The notes: generated by a model not told the origin, from the sequence alone. 64,000 nucleotides of DNA from Aidingimonas halophila (GCF_900106955.1 NZ_FNNI01000005.1:62001-126000); one strand, 5' to 3'. Positions 28,924 to 38,233 are shown, counted from the stretch's first letter. Numbers and translations are program-made.

Positions 28924-29621
28924 GCCGGGGGCCGGCACAGTTACCGCTGGAGGTCGGCATCCGGGATGATGCCACCTTTGACAATTACCTTCCGTGTGGT
29001 AATGCGTCGCTGGTCGACAGATTGCGTCGCCAACTCGACACGGATGGTGAGCCGTTGCTGTTTCTGTGGGGAGGCGAGGATGTCGGTCGCAGTCACTTGC
29101 TCCAGGCGGCGTGTCATGAGGCCAGCGCGCGCGGTAAACGCGCCTTGTATTTACCGCTGTCCGAACTCTGGCACTTCCCTCCGCACATTCTCGAAGGGCT
29201 GGAGCAGCTCGATCTGGTGGCGATAGATGATTTAGAACGCGTTCTCGGACGTCAGCGCTGGGAGGAGTCGCTGTTTCATTGCTTCAATCGGTTGCGGGAT
29301 GCCGGGTCGCGCTTGGTGATATCGGCCGATGCATCGCCCCGTCAGCTCGAGATCCGCTTGCCCGATCTCGCTTCCCGAATGAGCTGGGGGGTGACGTTCC
29401 ATGTCCAGCGGCTGGATGACGAGGGGCGAGCTCGGGCCCTGCAATTACGTGCCGGTGTGCGTGGCATGCAGTTACCCGATGAGGTGGCAAGATACATCCT
29501 GCACCGGGGGCCAAGACGGCTTAGCTCCTTGTTCGACACCCTGGAGAAACTGGATAACGCGTCCCTGTCGGCTCAGCGCAAGCTGACCATTCCCTTCGTC
29601 AAGCAAGCGTTGGGGTGGTAA
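28920..29621 (+). CDS. hda: DnaA regulatory inactivator Hda
   Basis: Hda is a DnaA-like AAA+ protein that, with the DNA-loaded sliding clamp, stimulates ATP hydrolysis by DnaA and so limits re-initiation. The 233-residue product starts with QLPLEV-like residues (a clamp-binding type motif), followed by the P-loop FLWGGEDVGRSHLL, which has GRS as in E. coli Hda. The Walker B region is LDLVAIDDLERVLG and the sensor region VISADASPRQL. It ends with a DnaA-like lid domain. It is translationally coupled to the permease upstream (ATGA). Confidence 0.92.
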   Translation: MSRGPAQLPLEVGIRDDATFDNYLPCGNASLVDRLRRQLDTDGEPLLFLWGGEDVGRSHLLQAACHEASARGKRALYLPLSELWHFPPHILEGLEQLDLVAIDDLERVLGRQRWEESLFHCFNRLRDAGSRLVISADASPRQLEIRLPDLASRMSWGVTFHVQRLDDEGRARALQLRAGVRGMQLPDEVARYILHRGPRRLSSLFDTLEKLDNASLSAQRKLTIPFVKQALGW

Positions 29622-29633
29622 GGGCGGCAGACG

Positions 29634-30242
29634 TTACCGTGTCAGGTCGACACGAACGGTCTGCCCATGACCGACACTGACTTGATTGATGATGATCCGT
29701 GGCCGGGCCCCCGGCGATGGCTGGATACTGCCCGATACGTAGAAATCCCCCGCCGGCAGGCCATTGAGTTCGAAATAGCCTCGTGAATCCGTCCGAGTTC
29801 GGTGAGTATAGGCCTGAGCCCGAGGGTCAGCAGGTTCGACTGCCTTACCGGCTAGCGCCATCTCTGCAGCTTCAGCCGAATACGTCGTGACGGGGGCGAC
29901 GGAAATGGTGGTGTCGGCACCGTACTTGACGCCCGATGCCGTATTGAGAGAGATGCGCCCTGCAATGGACGCATTACCGCTTTTTTCAAGAGCGGCGTAC
30001 TCTTCTTCGGGAAATGCGACCTGGCGCTTGGCGCGTTGCTGTTCACTCGGCCGGGGAGCCGCTTCCGGTTCAGGCTCCTTCCGTTCGGCGTCTTTGGCAT
30101 CCTCACCAGCTTCGATGACTTCGACACGTCTTGTCGATCGATCCTGCCATGGGTCAATCGCCTGACAACCTGTCAGTATCAGACATACTATCGACACCCG
30201 TAAGACACCACGCCATGTCTTCGTGTCCACGTCTCGACTCAT
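29634..30242 (-). CDS. lipoprotein with carboxypeptidase-regulatory-like domain
   Basis: I do not recognise a named family for this 202-residue protein. It has a lipoprotein signal with lipobox LILTGC, a charged linker rich in E, A and P (about 45-75), then a region starting GNASIAGRISLNTASGVKYGADTTIS. The last part, RTDSRGYFELNGLPAGDFYV, is typical of carboxypeptidase-regulatory-like beta-sandwich domains. It is predicted to be anchored to the outer membrane. It overlaps the diguanylate cyclase upstream by four bases, so the two genes are probably made together. Confidence 0.75.
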   Translation of the reverse strand: MSRDVDTKTWRGVLRVSIVCLILTGCQAIDPWQDRSTRRVEVIEAGEDAKDAERKEPEPEAAPRPSEQQRAKRQVAFPEEEYAALEKSGNASIAGRISLNTASGVKYGADTTISVAPVTTYSAEAAEMALAGKAVEPADPRAQAYTHRTRTDSRGYFELNGLPAGDFYVSGSIQPSPGARPRIIINQVSVGHGQTVRVDLTR

Positions 30243-31270
30243 TGCCGTTTAGCCTCCGGCCCGCTCACTTCTGTTTCTATACGGTTACGTCCCTGACGCT
30301 TGGCTCTGAGCAATAACTCATCGGCACGCTGGACCAGTGGATCGAGAAGCTCTTCCCCCGGCTCTCTGGCAGTGATGCCGATACTGAGGGTCAAACGGAC
30401 CTCTCGTGTCCTCTGCAGGGCACGACAAAGACGCTCCGCCGTCTCTTTGGCACCGGATAACGTCGTTTCCGGCATCATGATCAGGAATTCATCACCGCCG
30501 TAGCGTCCGACCAGATCGCAATCGCGCACCGTTTGAATGACGATATCGGCAATTTCGCGTAATGCCGCATCGCCGGCCGCATGACCATTATGGTCATTGA
30601 TGGTCTTGAAGTCATCGATATCCAGCATCATCAAGCACAATGGCAAGTCATAGCGGTGTGATCGCCGTAGTTCTATCTCGGCCAAGTGAACCAGATGACG
30701 CCGGTTGTATGTGTTGGTGAGATAGTCGTGAGTCGCCAGATGAGTCAACTGTTGATTGACTTCCATCAATTCAGCGGTCCTTTCGGCGACGCGACGCTCC
30801 AGTTCCAGGTTGTGCCGTTCCAGGGCCTGTCTGGCCAGTCTCAATTCGGTCAGGTTCTGGGCAACCCCAAAAAGATGCGAAATCTTACCGCTGCGATCAT
30901 GAATAGGGACCAGTAATGTCAGCCAGTGACCACTGCGGTGGGCACCATCAGGTCCGATATAGATTCCCTTTTCTTCATAGCGAATGGGCTTGCCTTCTTC
31001 AACGCAGCGGGAATAGTTGGCGATCACATCGTCGGCTGTAGGAGAGGAGAGCAACTCATCGATGCGTTTGCCGACACAAGCAGTCTCATGGCCCAGTGTA
31101 GCCTGTTGGGCTGGATTGACCGCTTCGATAATGAAGTCCTCTGGCCCTTCGACACGTATAATGAACATGTGCTCAGGAAAATGTTCCCACAGATGCTTGA
31201 CGAACAGGATGCCGGCACTGCTGTCGAGCAACCGGAGGATGTCCGTACGTAGCTCGGGCGTGGTATCCAT
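30239..31270 (-). CDS. PAS-GGDEF diguanylate cyclase
   Basis: A 343-residue cytoplasmic protein predicted to make cyclic di-GMP. Residues about 30-145 form a PAS sensor domain (FIIEAVNPAQQATLGHE; IGPDGAHRSGHWL). A coiled coil follows (about 145-178), then a GGDEF domain with the metal site LDIDDFKTIND and an intact GGDEF signature at 258-262. The inhibitory site RDCD (249-252) lies five residues before it, so product feedback is expected. The ATG follows AGAGGGAG. It is first in a two-gene operon with a lipoprotein. Confidence 0.9.
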   Translation of the reverse strand: MDTTPELRTDILRLLDSSAGILFVKHLWEHFPEHMFIIRVEGPEDFIIEAVNPAQQATLGHETACVGKRIDELLSSPTADDVIANYSRCVEEGKPIRYEEKGIYIGPDGAHRSGHWLTLLVPIHDRSGKISHLFGVAQNLTELRLARQALERHNLELERRVAERTAELMEVNQQLTHLATHDYLTNTYNRRHLVHLAEIELRRSHRYDLPLCLMMLDIDDFKTINDHNGHAAGDAALREIADIVIQTVRDCDLVGRYGGDEFLIMMPETTLSGAKETAERLCRALQRTREVRLTLSIGITAREPGEELLDPLVQRADELLLRAKRQGRNRIETEVSGPEAKRQ

Positions 31271-31552
31271 CGGTGACTCCCTCTGAATGACACCTTGCTG
31301 ACTTCAAGTATTGCAGGCATCCCCGGATTCGAGGTATTGCGTTGTCAACGCCCCAAGTCCACTGATGAATTACGCTGCACTGCGGTATTACCATAAGAGG
31401 ATCAATCTCAGGTTGCAGTATGATTTTCCTCATCAGCGACAAATACCTTGAACGTCAAGGAAACGGGCCCAACCTTCGAAAATTGAGCAGGACATCGCGG
31501 ACACTGCCGCAAGCGCAAGCGCCCGATGAGATACAGCAAAAGGAGTGGAGTC

Positions 31553-32932
31553 ATGAGTGATACCCGGATCGAGCGCGATAGCATGGGGGAGCTGGCGGTT
31601 CCCGAGGGGGCTTTGTATGGCGCTCAGACACAGCGCGCCGTGAACAACTTTCCGGTCAGCGGACAGACCATGCCCAAACGATTCATTCATGCCATTGCTC
31701 GCATCAAACTCGCCGCTGCGGAGGTCAACACCGACCTGGGTCTGTTGGACAACGCGCGTGCTGATGCCATCATTCAGGCCGCCCAGGAGATCATCGCGGG
31801 TCACCATGATGACCAGTTCCCGATCGATGTGTTCCAGACGGGATCAGGGACCTCGAGCAACATGAATGTCAATGAGGTCATCTCGCATCTGGCCTCTGGA
31901 GACGGCCTGACTGTAGGACCCAACGATCACGTCAATATGGGACAGTCGAGCAATGATGTCATCCCGACGGCAATACACCTGTCGTCATCGTTGGCGCTCC
32001 GGGACGAACTGATGCCGGCCTTGCACCATTTGCGTGACGTGATTGAAACGCGTGCCGCCGCACTGGATTCTGTCGTCAAGACCGGACGCACGCATCTGAT
32101 GGATGCGATGCCGGTGCGGATGAGCCAGGAGCTCATGGGTTGGGCCAGTCAGGTCGGCCAAGCGATAGAGCGTTTCGAAGCATGCCAAACTCGGCTGAAT
32201 CGCCTCGCACAAGGGGGGACTGCCGTCGGTACCGGGATCAATGCCCATCCGGAATTCGCTTCACGGGTGGCCAATGCATTGAGTCAACAGACGGGCTTGG
32301 AACTCGTAAGTAACGACAGCTTCTTTGCCAGTCTCTCCTCTCAAGATACCGCGGTGGAATTGTCAGGCCATCTCCGTGGTTACGCCTGTACCATCATGAA
32401 GATCGCCAATGACCTGCGTTGGATGAATTCCGGGCCGCTGGCTGGACTGGGCGAGATCGAATTGGAGGCACTTCAACCGGGGAGTTCGATCATGCCGGGC
32501 AAGGTCAATCCTGTGATTCCGGAGTCCGCAGCACAAGCGGCCGCACAAGTCATGGGTCTGGATTCCGCCGTGACCGTTGCCGGGCAGAGTGGCAATTTTC
32601 AACTCAATGTGATGCTGCCGTTGGTAGCTCATAACCTGTTGTCATCGTTGACACTGATGACCCAGACGAGTCGGTTGCTCGCCGATCGGGCTATCGCGAC
32701 CTTCACCGTGCGTGAAGACAACCTGGCCTCTCCCTTGTCACGTAATCCCATTCTGGTGACCGCATTGAATTCGGTCATAGGCTACGATGCGGCAGCGGCC
32801 ATCGCCAAGAAGGCCTACCAAGCCGGACGCCCGATTCTCGACGTTGCCGATGAAGAGACGGATCTCGGTCGCGATGAACTCGAGCGCATTCTGGACCCAA
32901 CCAAATTGACCCAGGGAGGCATTCCGGAATGA
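31553..32932 (+). CDS. fumC: class II fumarate hydratase
   Basis: FumC is the heat-stable, iron-independent fumarase that interconverts fumarate and malate. The 459-residue product has YGAQTQRAVNNFPVSG, the region TGSGTSSNMNVNEVI, GRTHLMDAMPV and the mobile-loop signature GSSIMPGKVNPV with the catalytic serine. The ATG after AGGAGTGG was chosen over an open frame nine codons longer. The 282 bases upstream hold no other gene and no regulator site I can name. It ends 35 bases from a convergent gene. Confidence 0.95.
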   Translation: MSDTRIERDSMGELAVPEGALYGAQTQRAVNNFPVSGQTMPKRFIHAIARIKLAAAEVNTDLGLLDNARADAIIQAAQEIIAGHHDDQFPIDVFQTGSGTSSNMNVNEVISHLASGDGLTVGPNDHVNMGQSSNDVIPTAIHLSSSLALRDELMPALHHLRDVIETRAAALDSVVKTGRTHLMDAMPVRMSQELMGWASQVGQAIERFEACQTRLNRLAQGGTAVGTGINAHPEFASRVANALSQQTGLELVSNDSFFASLSSQDTAVELSGHLRGYACTIMKIANDLRWMNSGPLAGLGEIELEALQPGSSIMPGKVNPVIPESAAQAAAQVMGLDSAVTVAGQSGNFQLNVMLPLVAHNLLSSLTLMTQTSRLLADRAIATFTVREDNLASPLSRNPILVTALNSVIGYDAAAAIAKKAYQAGRPILDVADEETDLGRDELERILDPTKLTQGGIPE

Positions 32933-32967
32933 TTCTCCCTTCTTGTCAGGGTCAGGAGAGCATCGTG

Positions 32968-34032
32968 TCAGGATGACTGTTCGCGCGATTGCGCTTCCTC
33001 GATAGTGTCGACGGCATCCTGGCGCTCTGTCCCATCCGCTTCGGGGGGATCGTGTTCGTCGGCTCTCGATGGCCGAAAGCAGAGCGTTGCCAGCATGGGA
33101 AAGTGGTCCGAACCGATGTACGACAGGCGGTGCAGGGAGACGAGAGTGAACTGTTCACTAACGAAGATATGGTCCAATGGCCAGCGTATCAGTGGATAAC
33201 CGGCGTGAAACGTGCTGTACATGCCTCGTCCGCGGCGCGGATCCAGCATACCGCTCACTCGACAGAACAGCCGTGTCGTTCGTGACCAGGCGACGTCGTT
33301 GAGATCGCCGGCGACCAGTGCCGGCTCCCCTGTCTGATGGATGGTTTTCCCGACGAGCAGCAGTTCGGCATCCCGCCACAAGGATTCTTCACTTTCATTC
33401 GGGGCAGGGGGTCTGGGGTGGAGTGCATGCAGTTTGATTCGGTGGCCACTGCGCAACACTACCCAGGCATGCATCGAGGGAATATCGTCCTGGATCAGCC
33501 ACTCGATCGCCGGTTCCTCCAATGGCAGACGCGAATAAAGGTGCATGCCGTATAAATTATCCAGGGGCATCTTGAGTGTGTAGGGGTAATCGCGATCGAG
33601 CACAGAGTCGAGTTGATGTTGCCACCAGATATCGCTTTCCAATGTCAGCACGATATCCGGTTGATGCAGGCGAATATGGTCGATGAGGCGCTGGCTGCGG
33701 CGGTTCGATGTCAATACATTGGCGATGAGTAGGGTGACATGGCGGTCTTCTTGGCCAGCTTCGGCGCGTTGTACCTGCGTTGGCCAACAGCGGGTCCATG
33801 GCAGGATTCGGTAGCCCTGGAATGCCAAGACAATCAGACAAGCAATAATCGTGGGCAACTGCCAATCGGACTCGATGAACAGTGAGCCGATCAGAGTCAG
33901 AAGTGCCAGGCCGGCAATTTGCAGTCGGGGAAACTCGCAGGCCCGAATCCACCAGGCGTGTAGCGGCAGTTTACCAAGCAGGGTGGCAAACAGCAGGCTA
34001 CAAGCTACCAACGCGAGAAGTGCGCCCAACAT
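32968..34032 (-). CDS. membrane-anchored endonuclease/exonuclease/phosphatase family protein
   Basis: A 354-residue protein with three N-terminal hydrophobic segments (about 1-80), then an EEP-fold hydrolase domain. The metal-dependent motifs are visible: TLLIANVL (asparagine), DIVLTLESD (glutamate), the histidine in LHALHPRPP, VAGDLND near the centre, PLDHIFVS and the catalytic SDHFPMLATL. The C-terminal tail is charged and acidic. The ATG after AAGGAGGT was chosen. Related proteins are often hypothetical, and the substrate (a phospholipid, nucleic acid or phosphate ester) is not evident. It ends with a 3'-to-3' arrangement against fumC. Confidence 0.8.
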   Translation of the reverse strand: MLGALLALVACSLLFATLLGKLPLHAWWIRACEFPRLQIAGLALLTLIGSLFIESDWQLPTIIACLIVLAFQGYRILPWTRCWPTQVQRAEAGQEDRHVTLLIANVLTSNRRSQRLIDHIRLHQPDIVLTLESDIWWQHQLDSVLDRDYPYTLKMPLDNLYGMHLYSRLPLEEPAIEWLIQDDIPSMHAWVVLRSGHRIKLHALHPRPPAPNESEESLWRDAELLLVGKTIHQTGEPALVAGDLNDVAWSRTTRLFCRVSGMLDPRRGRGMYSTFHAGYPLIRWPLDHIFVSEQFTLVSLHRLSYIGSDHFPMLATLCFRPSRADEHDPPEADGTERQDAVDTIEEAQSREQSS

Positions 34033-34063
34033 GCCGATACCTCCTTGTTTCTCTTGATTGACG

Positions 34064-34822
34064 TCAGGCAATATGCAAGGCGACGTCATGCGTTTCCAGG
34101 AGCCGAATCAGGCTGTCCGGTGGTTGTCGGTCGGTGAATAGGGCATTGAGTTGAGCTACATTGCCCTGGCGTACCACTGGATTGCGATGGAACTTGGAAT
34201 GGTCCGCTGCCAGAAAAACCTGACGTGAATTTTCGATGATTGCCTGTGCTACACGCACTTCCTGATAATCGAATTCCAATAGCGAACCATCTTCATCGAT
34301 GCCACTGATACCGATAATCCCATAGTCGACCTTGAACTGGTTGATGAAATCGATGGTCGCTTCGCCGATGATGCCGCCATCTCGTGAGCGCACCTGTCCC
34401 CCCGCGATGATGACATTGAAGTCCTCATTGTGTTGCAGGATTGCCGCCACGTTGAGGTTGTTGGTGATGACTTCCAGGCCACGATGATGCCGTAATGCTT
34501 CGGCCACGACTTCATTGCTGGTGCCGATATTGATAAAGAGTGAGGAATCGTTGGGGATCTTCGAGGCGAGCAAGGCAGCGATGCGCTGTTTGGCCTCGAG
34601 ATTCAATGTCTTGCGAGTATGGTAAGACGTATTGACAGTACTCGACTCCAGACCAGCACCTCCATGCACGCGACGGATCAGCCCTTCGTTGGCCAACGCA
34701 TTCAAGTCACGGCGGATTGTCTGGGGGGTGACGATGAAATGCGCGGTCAGCTGTTCGATGGAAGCGTATCCTTGTCGCCTGACCAGATCGACGATGGATT
34801 CCTGGCGTTCCTGCTGTGTCAT
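34064..34822 (-). CDS. glpR: DeoR-family glycerol-3-phosphate regulon repressor
   Basis: GlpR represses glycerol catabolism genes until glycerol 3-phosphate binds. The 252-residue product has a DeoR helix-turn-helix at residues 1-55 (RQESIVDLVRRQGYASIEQL; QTIRRDLNALANEGLIRR) and the DeoRC sugar-phosphate sensor domain. It also has GlpR-typical stretches such as LFINIGTSNEVVAEAL and GQVRSRDGGIIGEATIDFI. It is divergent from glpK with a matching operator between. ATG follows AAGGAGACG. Confidence 0.92.
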   Translation of the reverse strand: MTQQERQESIVDLVRRQGYASIEQLTAHFIVTPQTIRRDLNALANEGLIRRVHGGAGLESSTVNTSYHTRKTLNLEAKQRIAALLASKIPNDSSLFINIGTSNEVVAEALRHHRGLEVITNNLNVAAILQHNEDFNVIIAGGQVRSRDGGIIGEATIDFINQFKVDYGIIGISGIDEDGSLLEFDYQEVRVAQAIIENSRQVFLAADHSKFHRNPVVRQGNVAQLNALFTDRQPPDSLIRLLETHDVALHIA

Positions 34823-34946
34823 ATCGTCTCCTTGTCAGCCATCCTGATAGTCTGTTCAGCCGGATCTTGAGTGAATCTACAACTAAGGTGCTAGTTGCCA
34901 GTGGCATTGAGCGATTGAGGCGCGGTAGGCGCTGGTTTAGTCTCGT

Positions 34947-35008
34947 AATTATCGAAAACGAACATCATGATAGCAAAAACGAACATGCGGAGCGCGAAAA
35001 ACGAAAAC
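34947..35008 (+). promoter_or_regulatory. GlpR operator array upstream of glpK
   Basis: The E. coli GlpR half-site consensus is WATKYTCGWW followed by WWCGAVMATW. The 20 bases at 34947-34966 match it at 18 positions (AATTATCGAA then AACGAACATC). A second right half-site, AACGAACATG, begins 21 bases further on (34978), and a weaker third, AACGAAAACC, 22 bases after that (35000). The spacing is two helical turns, so the three lie on one face of the DNA, 43-104 bases before glpK. Confidence 0.7.
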
Positions 35009-35050
35009 CTCCCACACGCGCTGCTCACATGACCACCGAGGAATTAGACC

Positions 35051-36532
35051 ATGGCTTCCTATCTGCTTGCCATCGATCAAGGCACGACCAGCTCTCGGGC
35101 CATCCTGTTCGACCGTGACGCGAACGTCGTTGGTGTCGCTCAACAGGAGTTTCCGCAGTATTTTCCCCAGGATGGCTGGGTAGAGCACGACGGGGAGCAG
35201 ATATGGGACTCTGTCATAAGTACATGTCGGCAGGTCATGGCCGATCAGGGAGTTGATGCTCGGGACGTTGCCGGCATCGGGATTACCAACCAGCGCGAAA
35301 CCACATTGCTGTGGGATCGAAAAACCGGTGAGGTGTTACATCCTGCTATCGTTTGGCAGGATCGTCGTACAGCGGAAACGTGCCAGTCATTACGAGGCGA
35401 TGGGCACACCGAATGGGTACAGTCGCGTACAGGTTTGCTTATCGACCCGTATTTTTCAGCGACCAAGCTGGCCTGGATGCTGGATAACGTCGAGGGGGCA
35501 CGGCAGCGGGCTGAACGTGGCGAACTCGCCTTCGGTACCGTGGATACCTTCTTGATGTGGCGGCTGACGGGAGGGCGGGTCCATGCCACCGATGCAACCA
35601 ATGCCTCGCGTACCGCAATGTTCAATATTCACGCTCAGCAATGGGATGATGAGTTGCTGGCGTTGTTTGGTATTCCGGCCGCTCTGTTACCCGAAGTCAA
35701 GGATTGCAGTGATGATTTCGGTCGAGTCGAGGCGCAGTGGCTTGGCGATGAAATTCCCATTGCCGGCGTGGCAGGGGATCAGCAGGCGGCATTGATCGGG
35801 CAGGCCTGTTTCGAGCCGGGAATGGGAAAGAGCACTTACGGCACGGGGTGTTTCATGATTCTCAATACCGGTGAGCGTGCCGAACTCTCTCGCAACCGTC
35901 TGCTGACGACAGTTGGCTATCGACTGGATGGCAAGACGACGTATGCCATGGAAGGCAGTATCTTCGTGGCGGGCGCCACTGTGCAGTGGATGCGGGATGG
36001 GCTGAAACTGTTCGCGGACGCTGCTGATACGGAAACCCTTGCCGAACAGACGCGGAGTGGACATAGCGTCTATCTGGTTCCCGCGTTTACTGGCCTGGGC
36101 GCGCCGCACTGGGACCCTCAGGCTCGTGGAGCCATTTTTGGTCTTACCCGGGATACGGGAATTGCCGAAATCGTTGCTGCGGGCCTGCAGGCTGTCTGCT
36201 ATCAGACGCGGGATCTGCAGGCTTGCATGAATGATGATATTTCAGCGAGTACAGGGACCTTGCGTGTCGACGGTGGAATGGTGAGAAACAACTGGGTCAT
36301 GCAGTTTCTGGCCGATATGTTGGGGGTCCCTGTCGACCGGCCGACCGTTCTCGAAACGACGGCATTGGGAGCCGCTTACCTGGCGGGGTTGCAGGTCGGC
36401 TGGTATCAAAATCTCGGTGAAGTCGCCAGTCTGTGGCAATGTGAAAGGACGTTCATCCCGCAAATGTCGGACACCGAGCGTGACAAGCTGTATCGAGGCT
36501 GGTTGGATGCGGTCGAGCGCGTTAAATGCTGA
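35051..36532 (+). CDS. glpK: glycerol kinase
   Basis: GlpK phosphorylates glycerol at the inner membrane face, trapping it as glycerol 3-phosphate. The 493-residue product has the FGGY-family start [17 protein letters not shown], the segment [40 protein letters not shown] with KSTYGTGCF, and the C-terminal [23 protein letters not shown] follows GAGGAA. It is separated from the transporter and glpD, which lie 9-18 kb downstream. Confidence 0.96.
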   Translation: MASYLLAIDQGTTSSRAILFDRDANVVGVAQQEFPQYFPQDGWVEHDGEQIWDSVISTCRQVMADQGVDARDVAGIGITNQRETTLLWDRKTGEVLHPAIVWQDRRTAETCQSLRGDGHTEWVQSRTGLLIDPYFSATKLAWMLDNVEGARQRAERGELAFGTVDTFLMWRLTGGRVHATDATNASRTAMFNIHAQQWDDELLALFGIPAALLPEVKDCSDDFGRVEAQWLGDEIPIAGVAGDQQAALIGQACFEPGMGKSTYGTGCFMILNTGERAELSRNRLLTTVGYRLDGKTTYAMEGSIFVAGATVQWMRDGLKLFADAADTETLAEQTRSGHSVYLVPAFTGLGAPHWDPQARGAIFGLTRDTGIAEIVAAGLQAVCYQTRDLQACMNDDISASTGTLRVDGGMVRNNWVMQFLADMLGVPVDRPTVLETTALGAAYLAGLQVGWYQNLGEVASLWQCERTFIPQMSDTERDKLYRGWLDAVERVKC

Positions 36533-36541
36533 TGCCAAGTC

Positions 36542-36569
36542 TTGCATTCATGGGATGAATCCGTAGAAT
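36542..36569 (+). promoter_or_regulatory. promoter of the tRNA-Val pair
   Basis: TTGCAT and TAGAAT are separated by 16 bases, followed by a GC-containing discriminator typical of stable-RNA promoters. A small hairpin (CATCGC / GCGATG, 36583-36599) lies in the leader before the first tRNA. Confidence 0.55.
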
Positions 36570-36606
36570 ACGCAGCCGTTGTCATCGCTAATGGCGATGT
36601 TGGGGA

Positions 36607-36683
36607 AGGACCATAGCTCAGTTGGTTAGAGCGCCACGTTGACATCGTGGAGGTCAGCGGTTCAAATCCGCTTGGTCCTACCA
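36607..36683 (+). tRNA. tRNA-Val (anticodon GAC)
   Basis: A 77-base cloverleaf with CCA encoded. The acceptor stem is AGGACCA / TGGTCCT, the D arm GCTC / GAGC, the anticodon stem CCACG / CGTGG around loop TTGACAT, and the T arm AGCGG / CCGCT with TTCAAAT. Anticodon GAC reads GUC and GUU valine codons. It is identical to the copy 42 bases downstream. Confidence 0.97.
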
Positions 36684-36725
36684 GCAATCCCCGCATTTGC
36701 GCCAGATGTTGATAGCCGATCCTAC

Positions 36726-36802
36726 AGGACCATAGCTCAGTTGGTTAGAGCGCCACGTTGACATCGTGGAGGTCAGCGGTTCAAATCCGCTTGGTCCTAC
36801 CA
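36726..36802 (+). tRNA. tRNA-Val (anticodon GAC), second copy
   Basis: Base-for-base identical to the upstream tRNA-Val, with the same arms and encoded CCA. The two are cotranscribed and end at the terminator that follows at 36809. Confidence 0.97.
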
Positions 36803-36808
36803 ACATCG

Positions 36809-36848
36809 AAAACGCCCCGCAGTGTGCCGCACTACGGGGCGTTTTTTT
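36809..36848 (+). terminator. rho-independent terminator of the tRNA-Val operon
   Basis: A long stem, AACGCCCCG / CGGGGCGTT extended inward by AGTG / CACT, is followed by seven T. It stands six bases after the second tRNA. Confidence 0.92.
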
Positions 36849-36886
36849 GACATCACGTCCGTTCTCGAAGCAGCCGCGACGACGGT

Positions 36887-37360
36887 TCATTCCGTCCTGG
36901 CGAGATCGTGCAGGTCCGTTCGGTGAACGAAGGTGGCTACCAGGGATTCGATACCGGCCTGGTCCGCTTCCGAGAAGCGTCCTGATGTCGGGCTGTCGAG
37001 GTCCAGTACGCCCCACAAACGGTCACCAGTAATTATGGGTATGACGAGCTCAGCCTTCGAGGCAGCGTCGCAGGCAATGTGATCGGCAATGGCATCAACA
37101 TCATCGATGCGCTGGGACTGGCGGGTTCGTGCAGCAGCACCGCAGACCCCCTTGTCGAAGGGGATCGGGTGGCAAGCCGGTTTGCCCTGAAAGGGGCCCA
37201 GGGCCAGCATGTTCGGCTCACGGTGAATGTAGAAGCCGACCCAATTGAGTTCAGGGACCTCTTGCATGATTAAGGCGCAAGTCTGTGAGGTGTTGACCAA
37301 GGGGTCGCGTGTATCCAGCAACGACGTGAGCTGCCGAACCAGCAGGCTGTAGTCGGGCAT
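36887..37360 (-). CDS. msrC: free methionine-(R)-sulfoxide reductase
   Basis: A single GAF-domain enzyme that reduces free L-methionine-R-sulfoxide to methionine. The 157-residue product has LNWVGFYIHRE, LGPFQGKPAC, GVCGAAA and HIACDAASKAELVIPI. The three cysteines used for catalysis and resolution in the E. coli enzyme are present (C63, C73, C97 by this start). The ATG after GGGGAGATG gives the family length and aligns with E. coli. An ATG 21 codons upstream, close behind the metQ stop, is also possible. It is last in the metNIQ operon, a fitting place because it returns oxidised imported methionine to use. Confidence 0.87.
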   Translation of the reverse strand: MPDYSLLVRQLTSLLDTRDPLVNTSQTCALIMQEVPELNWVGFYIHREPNMLALGPFQGKPACHPIPFDKGVCGAAARTRQSQRIDDVDAIADHIACDAASKAELVIPIITGDRLWGVLDLDSPTSGRFSEADQAGIESLVATFVHRTDLHDLARTE

Positions 37361-37426
37361 CCGTTCATCTCCCCGAAGAACACGGACCGACATGGTGGCC
37401 GGCCCGTCTGTGGCGTCAATCATGTG

Positions 37427-38233
37427 TCATTCCCAGCCGGGAACGGCTCCTCCCTTGAATAGCTCTTCGGCTTTCTCGGCAACGGCGTCGGTTTGGTAAG
37501 CGTCGACCAGTTGTTGAATGGCTTCACGATCCTCGTCGCCCTGGCGCACCACGATCAGATTGACATAGGGTGAGTCGGCGCCTTCGCTGATCAGCGCGTC
37601 GTCGAGATGAAGCCCAGCGGGCTGTGCGAAGGTGTTGTTGATGAATGCCATGTCGACGTCGGGCAGGACGCGAGGTAATTGCGCGGCTTCGATCTCCCGG
37701 AACTCGAAGTCATGGGGATTATCGACGATGTCGATCGGCGTAGCTTCCAGGTTTTCCGGATCATCGAGCTCGATCAATCCTTCCTTGTGCATCAGAATCA
37801 AGGCCCGACCTTCATTGGACGGATCATTGGGCAGCGCGATGGTCGCTCCGTCCGGTAGTTCGTCGATAGTCTCGTACTTTTCCGAATAGGCGCCGATAGG
37901 ATACACAAAGGTGTAGCCGGCAATGGCAAAATCATAGCCGCGATCCTCGACCATTCCTTGCATATAGGGCTCATGCTGATAGGCGTTGGCATCGAGGCTG
38001 CCGTCGGCCAGGGCAGCATTGGGGGTCACGTAATCGGTGAATTCGACGATTTCGACGTCCAGGTCGTATTCCTCTTCGGCGATCTCCGCAGCAAGCCGCA
38101 TGATATCGGTTTCAGGGCCAGCGACAGTACCGACCTTGATGTGATCGTCGTCATCAGCGGCCAAGGCCGTTCCACCGAGAAGGCCGATGCTCAACAAGGC
38201 GCTACCGAACAGTGTGCTAATAGTCGACTTCAT
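37427..38233 (-). CDS. metQ: D-methionine ABC transporter substrate-binding protein
   Basis: MetQ captures methionine in the periplasm for the MetNI transporter. The 268-residue product has the NlpA family core: VGTVAGPETDIMRLAAEIA near residue 35, YQHEPYMQ and AFINNTFAQPAGL. The signal sequence ends GTALAADDDD with an ALA-type signal peptidase I site. The usual lipobox cysteine of MetQ is absent, so a soluble periplasmic form is predicted. ATG follows AAGGAGA. About 100 bases separate it from metI. Confidence 0.93.
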   Translation of the reverse strand: MKSTISTLFGSALLSIGLLGGTALAADDDDHIKVGTVAGPETDIMRLAAEIAEEEYDLDVEIVEFTDYVTPNAALADGSLDANAYQHEPYMQGMVEDRGYDFAIAGYTFVYPIGAYSEKYETIDELPDGATIALPNDPSNEGRALILMHKEGLIELDDPENLEATPIDIVDNPHDFEFREIEAAQLPRVLPDVDMAFINNTFAQPAGLHLDDALISEGADSPYVNLIVVRQGDEDREAIQQLVDAYQTDAVAEKAEELFKGGAVPGWE

